Shown here: in pieces, positions 54,485 through 64,000 of the stretch
How the letters are laid out: each line of letters begins with the position of its first letter
Position numbering within the stretch: the stretch's first letter is position 1
The notes under the pieces: model-generated
The model's input: only the letters and a program-made list of their open reading frames with translations
Database searches by the model: none
What the model was told of the DNA's origin: nothing
Translations under genes and position numbers: made by a program
NCBI GenBank assembly: GCA_015179025.1
Contig: WHUX01000015.1
Location: 1 to 64,000 of the forward strand
Source of the DNA: Terfezia claveryi
Lineage: Eukaryota > Ascomycota > Pezizomycetes > Pezizales > Pezizaceae
Length of the DNA: 64,000 bases
Reading direction: 5' to 3'

Positions 54485-56251
54485 CTACTTGAAATGCTTA
54501 ACAACAGGAATGTCATCAAAATACTGACTAATTACCCTTTGTAGTTGTCTTTCTTCAAAGAAATGTCTAAGCATCAATTGGGGTAAGTCCACCTCTTTTT
54601 CTTTGCCTTTATCAATCTTGACTGCATTAGATGAAATAGAGGGAGCAAGAACTTTTTTCCTTTCATTATTAATCATTTCTAAGGTTTCTTTCCTTGTCTT
54701 ATTTTTGCCAAGCTTTTTCTCACCAACCTTTCTCTTTTTGTAAGTTGCTTGCTTAATACCAGTCAACCAGAATTGTTTTTTCAATGACTTATCAACACCA
54801 TCAGCATACACCCACTTATTATACTTATGAGGCCATCCCTTCCATTTCACCTTGTACTGCAACTTTCCTGTTCTAGGTTGTAACCTGAATTCCAACACTC
54901 TTTCTATCTCATACCTATCTTCCTTAACTGGTCCTGGTTGTTTCAGAGTCCTGAAAGGGAACAGTTGTATTGGATTAGGGAAGAATGGTTTCAAAAGTGA
55001 GGTGTAGAAGGAATTGTTAATATTATTGAGGTCAGAGAAGTCAGTGAAGTCAAGTTTAGCATTTTGACTCTATGGTAAATATTTGGTAATAGTGAAGGGG
55101 CCTATCTATTTAGGGGATAGTTTGGAGGAGTAGTACCTTGCTGGTAGGTTTTTTGTTGATAGCATCACCTGATCATTAACTTGGTAATCAGGAGAGGCTC
55201 TTCTGTATTTGTTAGCCTGCTGAATTTGGTCCTTTTTTGCTTTAGTAAGGTTTTTAGCAACCTGGTAAAATCTAGTTGTAGGGTTTGAATAGGTAGGTAT
55301 AGGGTGAGGTAGGATAGGTGCAGACAAATTAGGCTGGTATCCTAGCTTGGTAAAGAAAGGGGAGTGTCCTCTTGTAGTACTAACTCTTGCATTCACCTCT
55401 GTTTGAACAGAAGGTGTGGCTTGTACCCAATTCATTCCTTGTACTAGCTTCTTAGCTGCAAATATAGGAATAATTGTCCTATTCTTTCTTTCACTTATCC
55501 CATCAGTCTAGGGGTGATATGTGGAAGATGCTTTATGTATAATTCTATTTTTCTGCATCCAATCTTGAAATGTAGTAGACATAAACAAGGGGTCTTGGTC
55601 AGAAACAATTTCATAAGGAAATCCCACATTAGGCTTAATGAATCTTTTAAAGATATTAATAACTCCTAATGTGTCAACATTGTCTGCAACAGGTAATAAA
55701 AATGTAAAATCAGAATGCCTGTCAGTTATGACTAATAACTTATGAAATGTCAACATATAAGGCTTATTATCAACAGGAGTTCTATAACTAAGGGTAAATT
55801 CAGTACATGAAATCATAATAGGTTCTATACTAAGAAAATCCATAGCCATGCTACCCTATAGCCTAGTAGGTACATTAAGAGGAGTAAGGAATTTAGGGGG
55901 TTTCTGTGTGGATTCTTTAATGATTTGGCAGGTTTCACAACTCCTCACAAATTCTTCAACCTGCTTATAAAAATCCTGAAAGATGTACTTATTGGTAAGC
56001 TCATATGTTGTTTTTGCAAGGTCTTCATATCCAGTAGTGACATGTGCTTGTTGGATAAGGGCTTCAGAAGCAGGGTTACTTTTAACTTGTAGTCCTTTAG
56101 GAATGACCATCTTCCAAGCATAATTCTTCAACAGGTACATAAACCCATCCTGTACCTTTACTGTAGGTACCTGTTCTCCTCTTTTGATTCTTAAGTACAG
56201 TGGTCCAAACACTGTATCTTTTTCCAACTCTTCTCTATAATGCCATTCCAA
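54485..56251 (-). pseudogene. Gypsy-3 integrase and chromodomain
   Basis: The HHCC finger reads H-VTTGYEDLAKTTYELTNKY and CETCQ (about 55920-56060). The core has MAMDFLSIEP, a LLVITDRHSDFTF strand and SDQDPLFMSTTFQDW, and ends near SSTYHP, where a TAG interrupts before the glutamate region (about 55508). A further segment, NARVSTTRGHSPFFTKLGYQ, continues the integrase C-terminal side. A chromodomain, YEIERVLEFR...GKLQYKVKWKGW, with following NKWVYADGV, lies at about 54780-54930. Chromodomains direct integration to heterochromatin in this clade. Confidence 0.8.
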
Positions 56252-56266
56252 CTCATAATCTCCTAT

Positions 56267-57770
56267 CTACTCAGCAATTACCAAATCTGGTTCCATGCTC
56301 TTTTCCTCATTATTCTGGACTCCTAATGCTTTCTTCAGGTGGTCACTATTGTGGAAGGGCTTATTGAGGGCCTTCAGGTTATTTTTCCTAGTGTTACAGT
56401 AGCTGACAAAGTTTTTGTTCAGGTTATAGTAGCCAAGACAATACTTACATCTTGGTATCTCTTTTCCTCCTATAGTAGTGACTTTTGGGATTCCTGGGCA
56501 TAGGTGAGACCAGTGGCCATTTTGGTTGCATATACTGTATTTTTTGATGGTCTGTTTTGGTAGTGGATAAAATTTGTTGTCAAGGGGGTATTTGTTGCTG
56601 AGGTGAGTGGTTTCCATGCAGTTGGTACATCTAGGAGGAGGAAATTTGATACCTCTAGAGCAATCCTCCTTAAAATGTCCAAATGCCAAACATTTGTCAC
56701 AAAGATTAATACCAGGATCTTTGTTGTTGCATTGAGAATGAGTGTGGCCATTTTTACCACATTGGGAACAAACTCTTTGGACTAAGTTTTGCTGGAGGAA
56801 GATGGGAGGATTGGATCCTCAAGGGAGGTGTCAGGAAGGGTACTAACAGAGGATGCAGGTGAAGGTCCTAGAGAAGGAGGAGGCTAGAAGTGCACCTTTT
56901 TGTTGTCTGCCTCATCCTTGCATTTAGGTGAGGCTACCCTTCTCTTCAAGGTACCTTCAAGAGTGGGGTTCCACTCCTGAAGGTTTCCCACAACTACAAA
57001 ACCCCTGTTAGCCCTTCTCAAGGACTGTTCCATCTGTTCTGTAGTCATGGGTTCCCTGGTTCTTTCCCATTCCTCAGGTTCATCTGAGTTAGAGGATTGA
57101 TCCACAAGGGTCCATTCCTGTAGGTCCTTTGCCTCAGAGGCAGCAAGAGTGGAGGGAGAGGATGTACTAGGTCTTTTGTTAATTACCACTTCAAACTTGG
57201 GTTTTCTTGTAACTGACCTTTCTTTCTCTTTATCCTCTTGTTGTTGCTGTTGGGCCTGGGCCCTGGTAGTAGTGGCAGCAGTTTGTACTACTGCTGGCTC
57301 CTACTAGAGCTATCTGAGCCTGAAATTTCTTTGTAGGGTATTAGATTCATCAGGTTTAGGGTCATCTTCAACTGTAGCTTTGTACCTTTCAGCCTCAAAG
57401 ATTGCATTCAGGCCTTCCTTGTCATACCAGGTTGGCCTAGTACTATCAACCTCCTGCACAGGTCTTTATGGGAGGTTGGTGGTGGTGATCTAGAGAGGAG
57501 GGAGTCTCCTTCTCCTGTTGATAGTATTGGGAGAGTTTCTCCTAAGGATTGGTGGGGTTACTGGTCTTCCAGTGGCTCCTCTCATCCTAAGCTATTGGCT
57601 TGGTAAGGTAGGCATAGTTGATGTTGATAAATATGGTAGGGAAGGAGTTTTCCTAAAAGTTTGTATGGGAACAGAAAGGTGGTTGCTTACTACTGGATGT
57701 TGTAGTAAAGAAGCTGTGTGATGAGAAGACTATCTAGTAGAGGGGATTCCAGAGGGACTACATACTCCTC
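56267..57770 (-). pseudogene. Gypsy-3 extra region between RNase H and integrase, with zinc-knuckle array
   Basis: About 1.5 kb lies between the end of RNase H (EYIQGKDNHIVDVLFR) and the integrase finger, where a short linker is usual. Its first part is low complexity (Q/T/A rich, then an acidic SSNSDEPEEWERTREPM). Its second part has consecutive cysteine-histidine knuckles: CSQCGKNGHTHSQC, CDKCLAFGHFKEDC, a CTNCMETTHLSNKY-like unit, CNQNGHWSHLC and CKYC. Stops and a frame change lie near 56790-56880. The element also has its usual gag knuckle at about 60060. This may be a captured gag or LINE ORF1 nucleocapsid segment, or a lineage-specific domain of this element. Confidence 0.65.
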
Positions 57771-59160
57771 TGAACAGTACATCTACTATGTGGTTGTCCT
57801 TGCCCTGAATATATTCCAGAGTTAGGTCAAACTTACTCATAGTCTCTTGTCACCTTCTCTTTATCTGACTTTCAAGGATACTATCCATAAATGTGACTAA
57901 GGGTTTGTGATCTGTTTGGATGATCACTTTGTGACCCTGTAGTTTAGGCCTGAAATACCTCAGTGAGTCAACAATTGCTAATAATTCCTTATCAGTTGTT
58001 GTGTAATTCATTTGTCCATCATTTAATTTCCTAGAGTGAAATTCTGCTGGCCTGATAACACCATTCTCCATTTGGTCAATCCATCCTGAGATCCCTGTAT
58101 TACTAGCATATATAATTAAATAGATTGGAAGGCCTGAGTCATGATCAATTGGCTTGAGTACCTTATTGCTCATTATTAGCTCTTTAACTCTCACAAATGA
58201 CTTATTATACAAGAGAGTCCACATGTGCTCCTTTGTTGACCTTTGCAATTCTGATAGTAGTTTGGCTACAGCTCCCAATTCTGAACAAAATCTTCTCAAG
58301 TAATTAACCATCCCTAAAAATTTCTGTAATTTCTTCTTTGAGTCAGAGATAGGGTAATTTACTATTGAGTTGATTTTTTTTGGATCCATTTCTAACCCTT
58401 ACTTGGTGACAATAAATCCTAGTACTTTCAGCCTTGGAGCAAGGATCTGGCATTTCTTTTGGTTGAAGAAAAACTTTTCCTTGGCCAATATCCTACAGAT
58501 CCCTCTCAACATTTCCTTATATTCTTCCAGGGTATCTGTTCCAATCAGAATGTCATCTAAATAAACCATGACTATTTTTCCAATATAATCCCTCAGTAAC
58601 CAATTCATAGCCCTCATCATAGTTGCAGGTGCATTGCAATCCCCTTGCTGCATAACTAGTGAGTCAAATTTCCCTAGATGATTTGTAAAGGTGCTATGTT
58701 TTACTGATTCATGTGCATGCCTAATATTGTGATATCCATCTATCAGATCAGCTGCTGAAATATATTCCTTGCTAGCTATCCAGTCCAATATTGCTTTGAT
58801 ATTTGGCATAGGTGTTTTATCCTTTTGCACTAGCTTATTTCTGGGTACATAGTGTAGCAAGAATCTGGCCTGTTGCTTGCCATTCTTGTCTAAATCCCTT
58901 TTAGGCTATATAAATATGAGAATACTATTCAGTGAGCTAGATGGTACTATTCTTCCAGATTCTAGCTCAGTCCTTATTTTCTCTGTTATTTGATCCAAGA
59001 ACCTTGTATAATTTGTGTAGTATGCAGGTTCCCAAGTTGTACTATCAGGAACTATTATCTTATGTTGCATGATATCATAAGGTTCTCTGATTGGTGGCAA
59101 TGTAGTTGGTTTCTTCTCTGGGAATAGTTCAGGGAATTCTTTAAATATATTAAACTCCAC
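57771..59160 (-). pseudogene. Gypsy-3 reverse transcriptase and RNase H
   Basis: RT starts near FPELFPEKKPTTLPP and reads IPxR-like and HKI..PDST segments, then ISAADLIDGYHNI, TNHLGKFDSLVMQQGDCNAP and MVYLDDILIGTDT; the YLDD catalytic box is intact. RNase H follows: DSGLPIYLIIYASNTGISGW, PAEFHSRKLNDGQMNYTTTD and KELLAIVDSLRYFRPKLQGH. Stops at about 58904 (TAG for Q), 58396 and 57848 (TGA for W) break the frame into three pieces. Confidence 0.8.
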
Positions 59161-59295
59161 TTCTTCCAGATTAACTGCATTTGTAATAACTGGAGAGCTT
59201 CCATCATCCTCTAGCTCTGACCAGTCTGATGAGTCAAACCACTTTTGTGACTATTCCTGGTCTTCCTCTAGGTCTTCTAATAGATCATACTATAT

Positions 59296-59874
59296 TCATG
59301 GTATTGCTAAAGTTGGTTTTGGGTGGTATAGCAATCTACCTCCAACTTCAGTCAATATAGCATGTAGGTCTTTATTATCATCCCAGTCTTCTTCTGTCCT
59401 GCCTATATTCATAGCTGCAGTAGTGACTCTTCCAAGTGTATCCTTGGTTTTAAGCATATTGATATCAATCCTTGTCCTGCCTGTAGGTTGTATAGTGATT
59501 ACATTATCTTTGATATTTATAATTGCTTTATAATCCCTCAGTGCAGGTTCACCAAATATAACATCCCAGTCCTTCAGGTTGGCTACATAGAATATCCTAG
59601 TTTTTTGGTATCCTTGTAGATTTACTGTGACTATTGCTGTATTTATCATTTGAGATCTGCTACCTTTAATTGCAGTTTCCAAAGGCTTTTTGCTGATCTC
59701 TTTGAAGGGTATGTTAAACAGCTGACAATAATTTGCTGATATCAGGTCTCCACCTGATGTACATGGATCAAATAGTGCATAAGCAATATGTCTATTAATT
59801 TTAATTTCAGCTGCATTAGAAGTTCTATGGCTTTCTGGCACTAAGAACTTCCTTGTATTATTAGGATTTCTCAT
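59296..59874 (-). pseudogene. Gypsy-3 protease region
   Basis: The frame reads HIAYALFDPCTSGGDLISAN, where a retropepsin D-S/T-G would be expected at DPCTSG, then DWDVIFGEPALRDYKAIIN, a strong match to the gypsy aspartic-protease C-terminal part. It ends before the RT segment with stops in between. Confidence 0.6.
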
Positions 59875-60019
59875 AACCTAGAGGGCAGCTGACTCTTATT
59901 ATTTAACATCAATCTCCTGATAAGCTGTTTTCACCTTCTATAGGGGCTATGCAGTTTTAGGCCTAAAAGGCTGGTAAGGAGGAAATCTTTTAACTCCTAG
60001 TCTAGATCCTATATATTGG

Positions 60020-60937
60020 TAAGCTGAAAATACCTTCCTCTTAGGGCAGTCCTTAGAACTGTGACCCTTCTGACTACAGTAATAGCAGGACCCTGTCCTT
60101 GTAGCTTCTTCCCTTTTCTTTTCCTGTTCAGCATAAGGTGTATATTTGGTCTTATCCCTTCTAGTATTAGGAAAGTTGCTATAGAGTCCTCCTGATCCAC
60201 TCTTCTTGCCAGCAACTTTAGCTACATTCCTGGCTACCTTATCAGGTAATTTAAATTTAGACTTAGTCTATTCCATAGGTTTACCAGGGCCTCATTGCTT
60301 ATCAGCCTTCTTTTGGTGCTATTGCAAGGATTTGGTCTCTTATTTTAGCACATCTTCTTGGACTGCAATTTTGTTTAATATTTCCTCAAAGGTTGACTCA
60401 TATGATATTAACCCTTTGACTTTAGTCCTAAGCAGGAGTACTAGTCTATCTACCAGTTTCATTTTCAGTGCATAATCACTTATCATGTCTTTTCTATTTA
60501 GATCCTTGCACTTAATTTTAAACTCTTCCAGGTTCTATGCATACTGCATGACAGTAACATCTGACCTCTGATGGTGTGACAGATATTGTTTCTACAAGAC
60601 TTCAGGTGTTACTGTAGAGATAAGTTTACCTCTCAGTTTTAATATAAATTCATAGAAATTTCTGTCCTCAATATCTTCTTTTTCAGAGCAGTACTGGTTA
60701 TACCAAGTCTGAGCACTCTTCTCAAACATAAAGCTTGCTTTATCCAGACTTTTCCAACTTGCTATATCCATCCCTTGATATTCTACCCACTTCTGCAATT
60801 GTTGCACATAATTGTCAAAGGTAGTTTGATCTCTCCATTTCTCTGATACTCTATCAATCATTGGGGGATTGGGAATTTTTGCAAGTTTGTTTGCCTTCTT
60901 GACTAGGGATTTGCTAATCTGTTGTGAAGGTATCTTT
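60020..60937 (-). pseudogene. Gypsy-3 gag remnant
   Basis: Retrotransposon-gag features: VSEKWRDQTTFDNYVQQLQK, ASFMFEKSAQTWYNQYCSEK, and the zinc knuckle CYYCSQKGHSSKDCP at about 60040-60090. The open frame continues upstream past 60861 into the neighbouring copia LTR, so the true N-terminus is not clear. Internal stops lie near 60595 and 60270. Confidence 0.7.
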
Positions 60938-61575
60938 TGTTGAAAATAATCATTTCCTTTCGATATAGTTAAGTATTTCCATACAATACATCGTTCTCTC
61001 TTACGATTACTTCCACATCATGCTGATACCCAATATGGACACTTGCTACCCGATTAAGGACTTCTGTATTATTTCTTTCACATGTGTTCACATGTCGTTC
61101 ACATGTTCTTACTATCTCTGCTTACTTTCCTAACTTAGTATCTATTATCATTGCATGATGCTGCTCTACTACTTAAGGTTACTGCTTACTTATCTCAGTT
61201 GTCATGACTCAACGATCATCTCTTCTATGACTTTCTGTTATATTCGTTGACTCATATTACTGTCTCACTCGCACACCATCTATGTATTTCTTCATTTACA
61301 TATGCACGATATACTATTCTTAGGTTATGTAACTTAGACTTTCTTACTAGATCTTTACCCTCAACTTGTACCATTATATACGAGTTTCCTACTCCTGTAT
61401 CTAGTTCTATACACTTCTCGATTAGACTCAATAGACTGTCTACTCTCGACATAGTTCAACCATCTGCTCTCTCGCACTTCTGCTCGCTCGCACTCTCTGC
61501 TTAATAGCACTACTGTCCACCGCTACTACCTCCGTAATTACTACCGCGATACCTCCGCTCATAGTAACCTTTCAA
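60938..61575 (+). repeat. Copia element left LTR
   Basis: It begins TGTTGAAAATAATCATTTCC and ends GTAACCTTTCA. Immediately downstream, AGGTTATGAGCCCGG resembles a copia primer-binding site (half initiator-tRNA type). The start and end are supported by the related fragment at 34816-35033. The right LTR is outside the window. Confidence 0.6.
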
Positions 61576-61654
61576 TAGGTTATGAGCCCGGAATAGCTCA
61601 GGACAACTTGATAACGTTCTTGCATTCACTTTCCCTCCCACACATATCTATACA

Positions 61655-64000
61655 ATGGCATCCGGTTCAGGTTCTGGTTCTGGCGGTAAAGGAAAGGCTG
61701 TAGCTTCTATCTTCCGACCACCGAAAGACTTCAAGCCTATTCCAGTCAAACTCGATAATATTGAGTCACTTACTGGCAAAGACAACTACGAAGACTGGGT
61801 TGATACTGTCAAGATGATTATGAGAGGCATGGGTTGTAAGGAACTTGTTATTGAAGGACTTAAACCTGCGACAGATGCGACACAAGAAGAGAAAGAACTC
61901 TTCGCAGCTATGGAAAATCAAGCTATCCTCATGCTAATACAGGTTATCAGCAAACCTATACTGAAGGTCGTCTTCAAGTTTGATTACCACACGAAATCTG
62001 GACTCATCTCAAAGACCAGTATTACCGTGATACTCCATTCTCTTTCGTACATCAACTGCACACACTCTTCACTCTAGCCTCAACCTACACTCCTACTACC
62101 TCCTTCGCTGACTTCATTGAGCAATATGAGACTGAGTGGTCTCGACTTTACTCTCTCACTGGCTCTTCAGATGAATATCGCAAATCCCTCCGCACTTTCC
62201 TTGATAAGGACGAAGCCAAAAGGGATATTCTCCTCTCCTTCCTCGTCGAACATCACTCTAATATAGTCGACAACCTCTCAACTAAGTCCGACCTTACATA
62301 TGCCGATGCAAAATTACGACTCCTCTCTGTTGGTTCCGAAATCGAAAAACGGGATACTGCTCTGTCTGCCTCCTTCAAGAAGAAAGGCAAGCCTCAACAG
62401 CAGCAATCACAACAACAGAACAAGGACTCCAATGTGGAATGCACCTATTGCAAGAAGCATCAACTCGGCAAATACACAGGTCATACATGGCAGAAGTGTC
62501 AGAAGTTGAAGAAGTCAAATGAGGATAAGAAGAAGGATAAAAAGAAGGAAGACAAGAAGGAACAGGCTCTTATCGTTGGCAGCTCTGGTAGCTCCAAGGA
62601 CGAGGCTCTCAGCGTCAGTAACCCATCCCGAAAAACCATCTGGAAATTCGATACAGCATGCAGTGCTCACATGACCAACGACATAGGACACTTCGAGAAC
62701 TTTTCAGAGGATAGTGGAACTGTAGAAGGAGCAGGCAATAATCTCCTCGAAGCTAAAGGAAAAGGGACAGTCCTTCTTAACTGTCTACTCCCTAATGGCT
62801 CTACTTCCACTGTTCGTCTTGTCAATGTTCGATATGTTCCTTCTCTTGGTCACTCACTGTTTTCTTGGAATGCTGTTCGATCTCGTCTTTCCACTTTCTC
62901 TACGGACTCTGGGTTTCATGTTACGAAGAAAGGCAATGATTCTGTGTTATTTATGGTGGAATTTGTTGGAAGTCTCCCGTTTATTATTGAGTCAAATGAA
63001 AAGGCATTGGTTTCCTCCTCTCGAAAAACAATCGATCACTGGCATCAGTCATTCGGTCATCAAGCCATTACTGTCCTCAAGCATAAAGATCTCTACTCTG
63101 ACGGTGATATTCTCCAACACCCCCTGATAACTATCATTGCGAGCCATGCATACTCGCCAAATCTACTCACTCTGTCCCTAAGTCTACAACATCTCGTGCC
63201 TCCAATATTCTCGAACTCATTCACTCAGATCTTAGTGGTAAACTCCCCACACCCTCTTTTGGTGGAGCAAGCTACTTCATCACACTTATTGATGACTACT
63301 CTCGTGCTTCTTGGGTCTACTTCCTCAAACAGAAATCCGACTCAACCAAATCAATCTAAGACTTTGTTACCTTGGTTGAAAAGCAAACGTCATACCATGT
63401 TAAACGGTTTCGAACTGACAATGGTGGAGAGTATGTTAACAAAGATCTTGAACAGTTTTTAAGTCAAAAGGCATCGTGCATGAACTAACGCCCCCTTACT
63501 CTCATGAATCTAATAGAGTAGCTGAACGCTTCAACCGAACAATACAGAACATGATAAGGGCTATGTTGACGAATATGGACAAAAGATTCTGGGCTGAAGC
63601 ATGCTCAACTTCGACCTATCTTGAAATCGGTCACCTCATAGTGCTGTCAAGGGAAGACTCCCTACGAGGTCTTTCACGGAAATAAACCTACAATCTCTCA
63701 CCTTCAACCCTTCGGTAAGGAATGTTATATACACATACCTGAGGAACGACTACCTGCAGGCAGTAAACTCCTACCACGGGCTGAGAAAGGTATATTCATT
63801 GGTTATACTAATAGCACAGCTATCTATAAGGTCCATGTACCTTCTAGAAAGCATACTTATACAGTTCGAGTACAAGATGTCATTTTCGGACTGAGTACAA
63901 CTCCAGAAGGGGTACCTCCACCTACACTAACTCGACTAATCCATCACGGTCACCAACTACGAATACTGCTTCTCCTCCTACTTCTCCACTTGAAGTAATC
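61655..64000 (+). pseudogene. Ty1/copia gag-pol, frameshifted, runs off the right edge
   Basis: Gag starts at the ATG at 61655 with a glycine/serine repeat and a UBN2-type core (SLTGKDNYEDWVDTVKMIMR). A one-base loss near 61990 shifts the frame; it continues as FADFIEQYETEWSRLYSLTG and LLSFLVEHHSNIVDNLSTKS. The zinc knuckle CTYCKKHQLGKYTGHTWQKC follows at 62440. The protease reads WKFDTACSAHMTNDIGHFEN (D-T-A for D-T/S-G). The GAG-pre-integrase finger is HWHQSFGHQ..., with the CEPCILAKSTH half in another frame. The integrase core is readable as ITLIDDYSRASWVYFL, FRTDNGGEYV and PYSHESNRVAERFNRTIQNM. At least three frame changes and several stops lie between 61990 and 63690. The last 300 bases hold the PFGKECYIHIP part after the integrase. 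RT is beyond the window. Confidence 0.8.

Larger units (their letters stand above)
54485..60937 (-). mobile_element. Gypsy-3: degraded Ty3/gypsy chromovirus, minus strand
   Basis: In minus-strand order it has gag, protease, RT, RNase H, an extra zinc-knuckle segment, integrase and chromodomain. Its proteins are clearly different from those of gypsy-1. It has fewer stops than gypsy-1, again mainly TAG or TGA for Q or W. The 5' end is cut by, or runs into, the copia LTR at 60938, and no 5' LTR is visible. Confidence 0.8.

Overview
The window looks like a piece of a filamentous ascomycete genome (Pezizomycotina; class not determinable here). The host genes have short 60-100 nt introns with GT..AG ends and CTAAC/CTGAC-like branch points. 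They are sparse and sit among long non-coding stretches and degraded transposons. Transposon ORFs are broken mostly by C-to-T/G-to-A type changes (Q or W to stop, D to N), as expected from repeat-induced point mutation. No bacterial, viral or CRISPR features are present.

Layout. 1-8.2 kb: gene-poor, with small dispersed repeats, an inverted-repeat pair (5.6/6.4 kb) and a decayed gene of unknown function (7.4-8.2 kb). 8.8-29.4 kb: the host-gene region, holding a four-exon cytochrome c oxidase subunit 7 gene, a 626-aa single-pass membrane protein, a two-exon 414-aa disordered protein, a 447-aa protein of unknown function and a three-exon NADP(H)-dependent medium-chain oxidoreductase. 31.8-38.3 kb: a mosaic of Tad-like LINE fragments, a copia LTR fragment, a SINE-like repeat and a duplicated block whose two copies each carry a small ~100-aa gene with its TATA box. 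38.5-44.7 kb: a complete but dead chromovirus (Ty3/gypsy) with two ~504-bp LTRs and an exact 5-bp target duplication. It lies against a much more mutated relative (44.7-47.2 kb). 47.2-52.7 kb: a 5.5-kb inverted-repeat structure with 23-bp minisatellites in both arms. 54-60.9 kb: a second, unrelated chromovirus on the minus strand, with an extra zinc-knuckle region between RNase H and integrase. 60.9-64 kb: a Ty1/copia element with an LTR, running off the right edge.

The most unusual signal is a set of very short insertions (10, 10, 11, 17, 28, 28, 44 and 44 bp). Each begins with the same 10-bp terminus TAGTCTGGTT and each is flanked by a 9-bp target-site duplication, six exact or exact over 8 of 9. 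For two of them an unoccupied copy of the target is present in the same window. They resemble the ends of a transposon without the transposon. I do not recognise the family.
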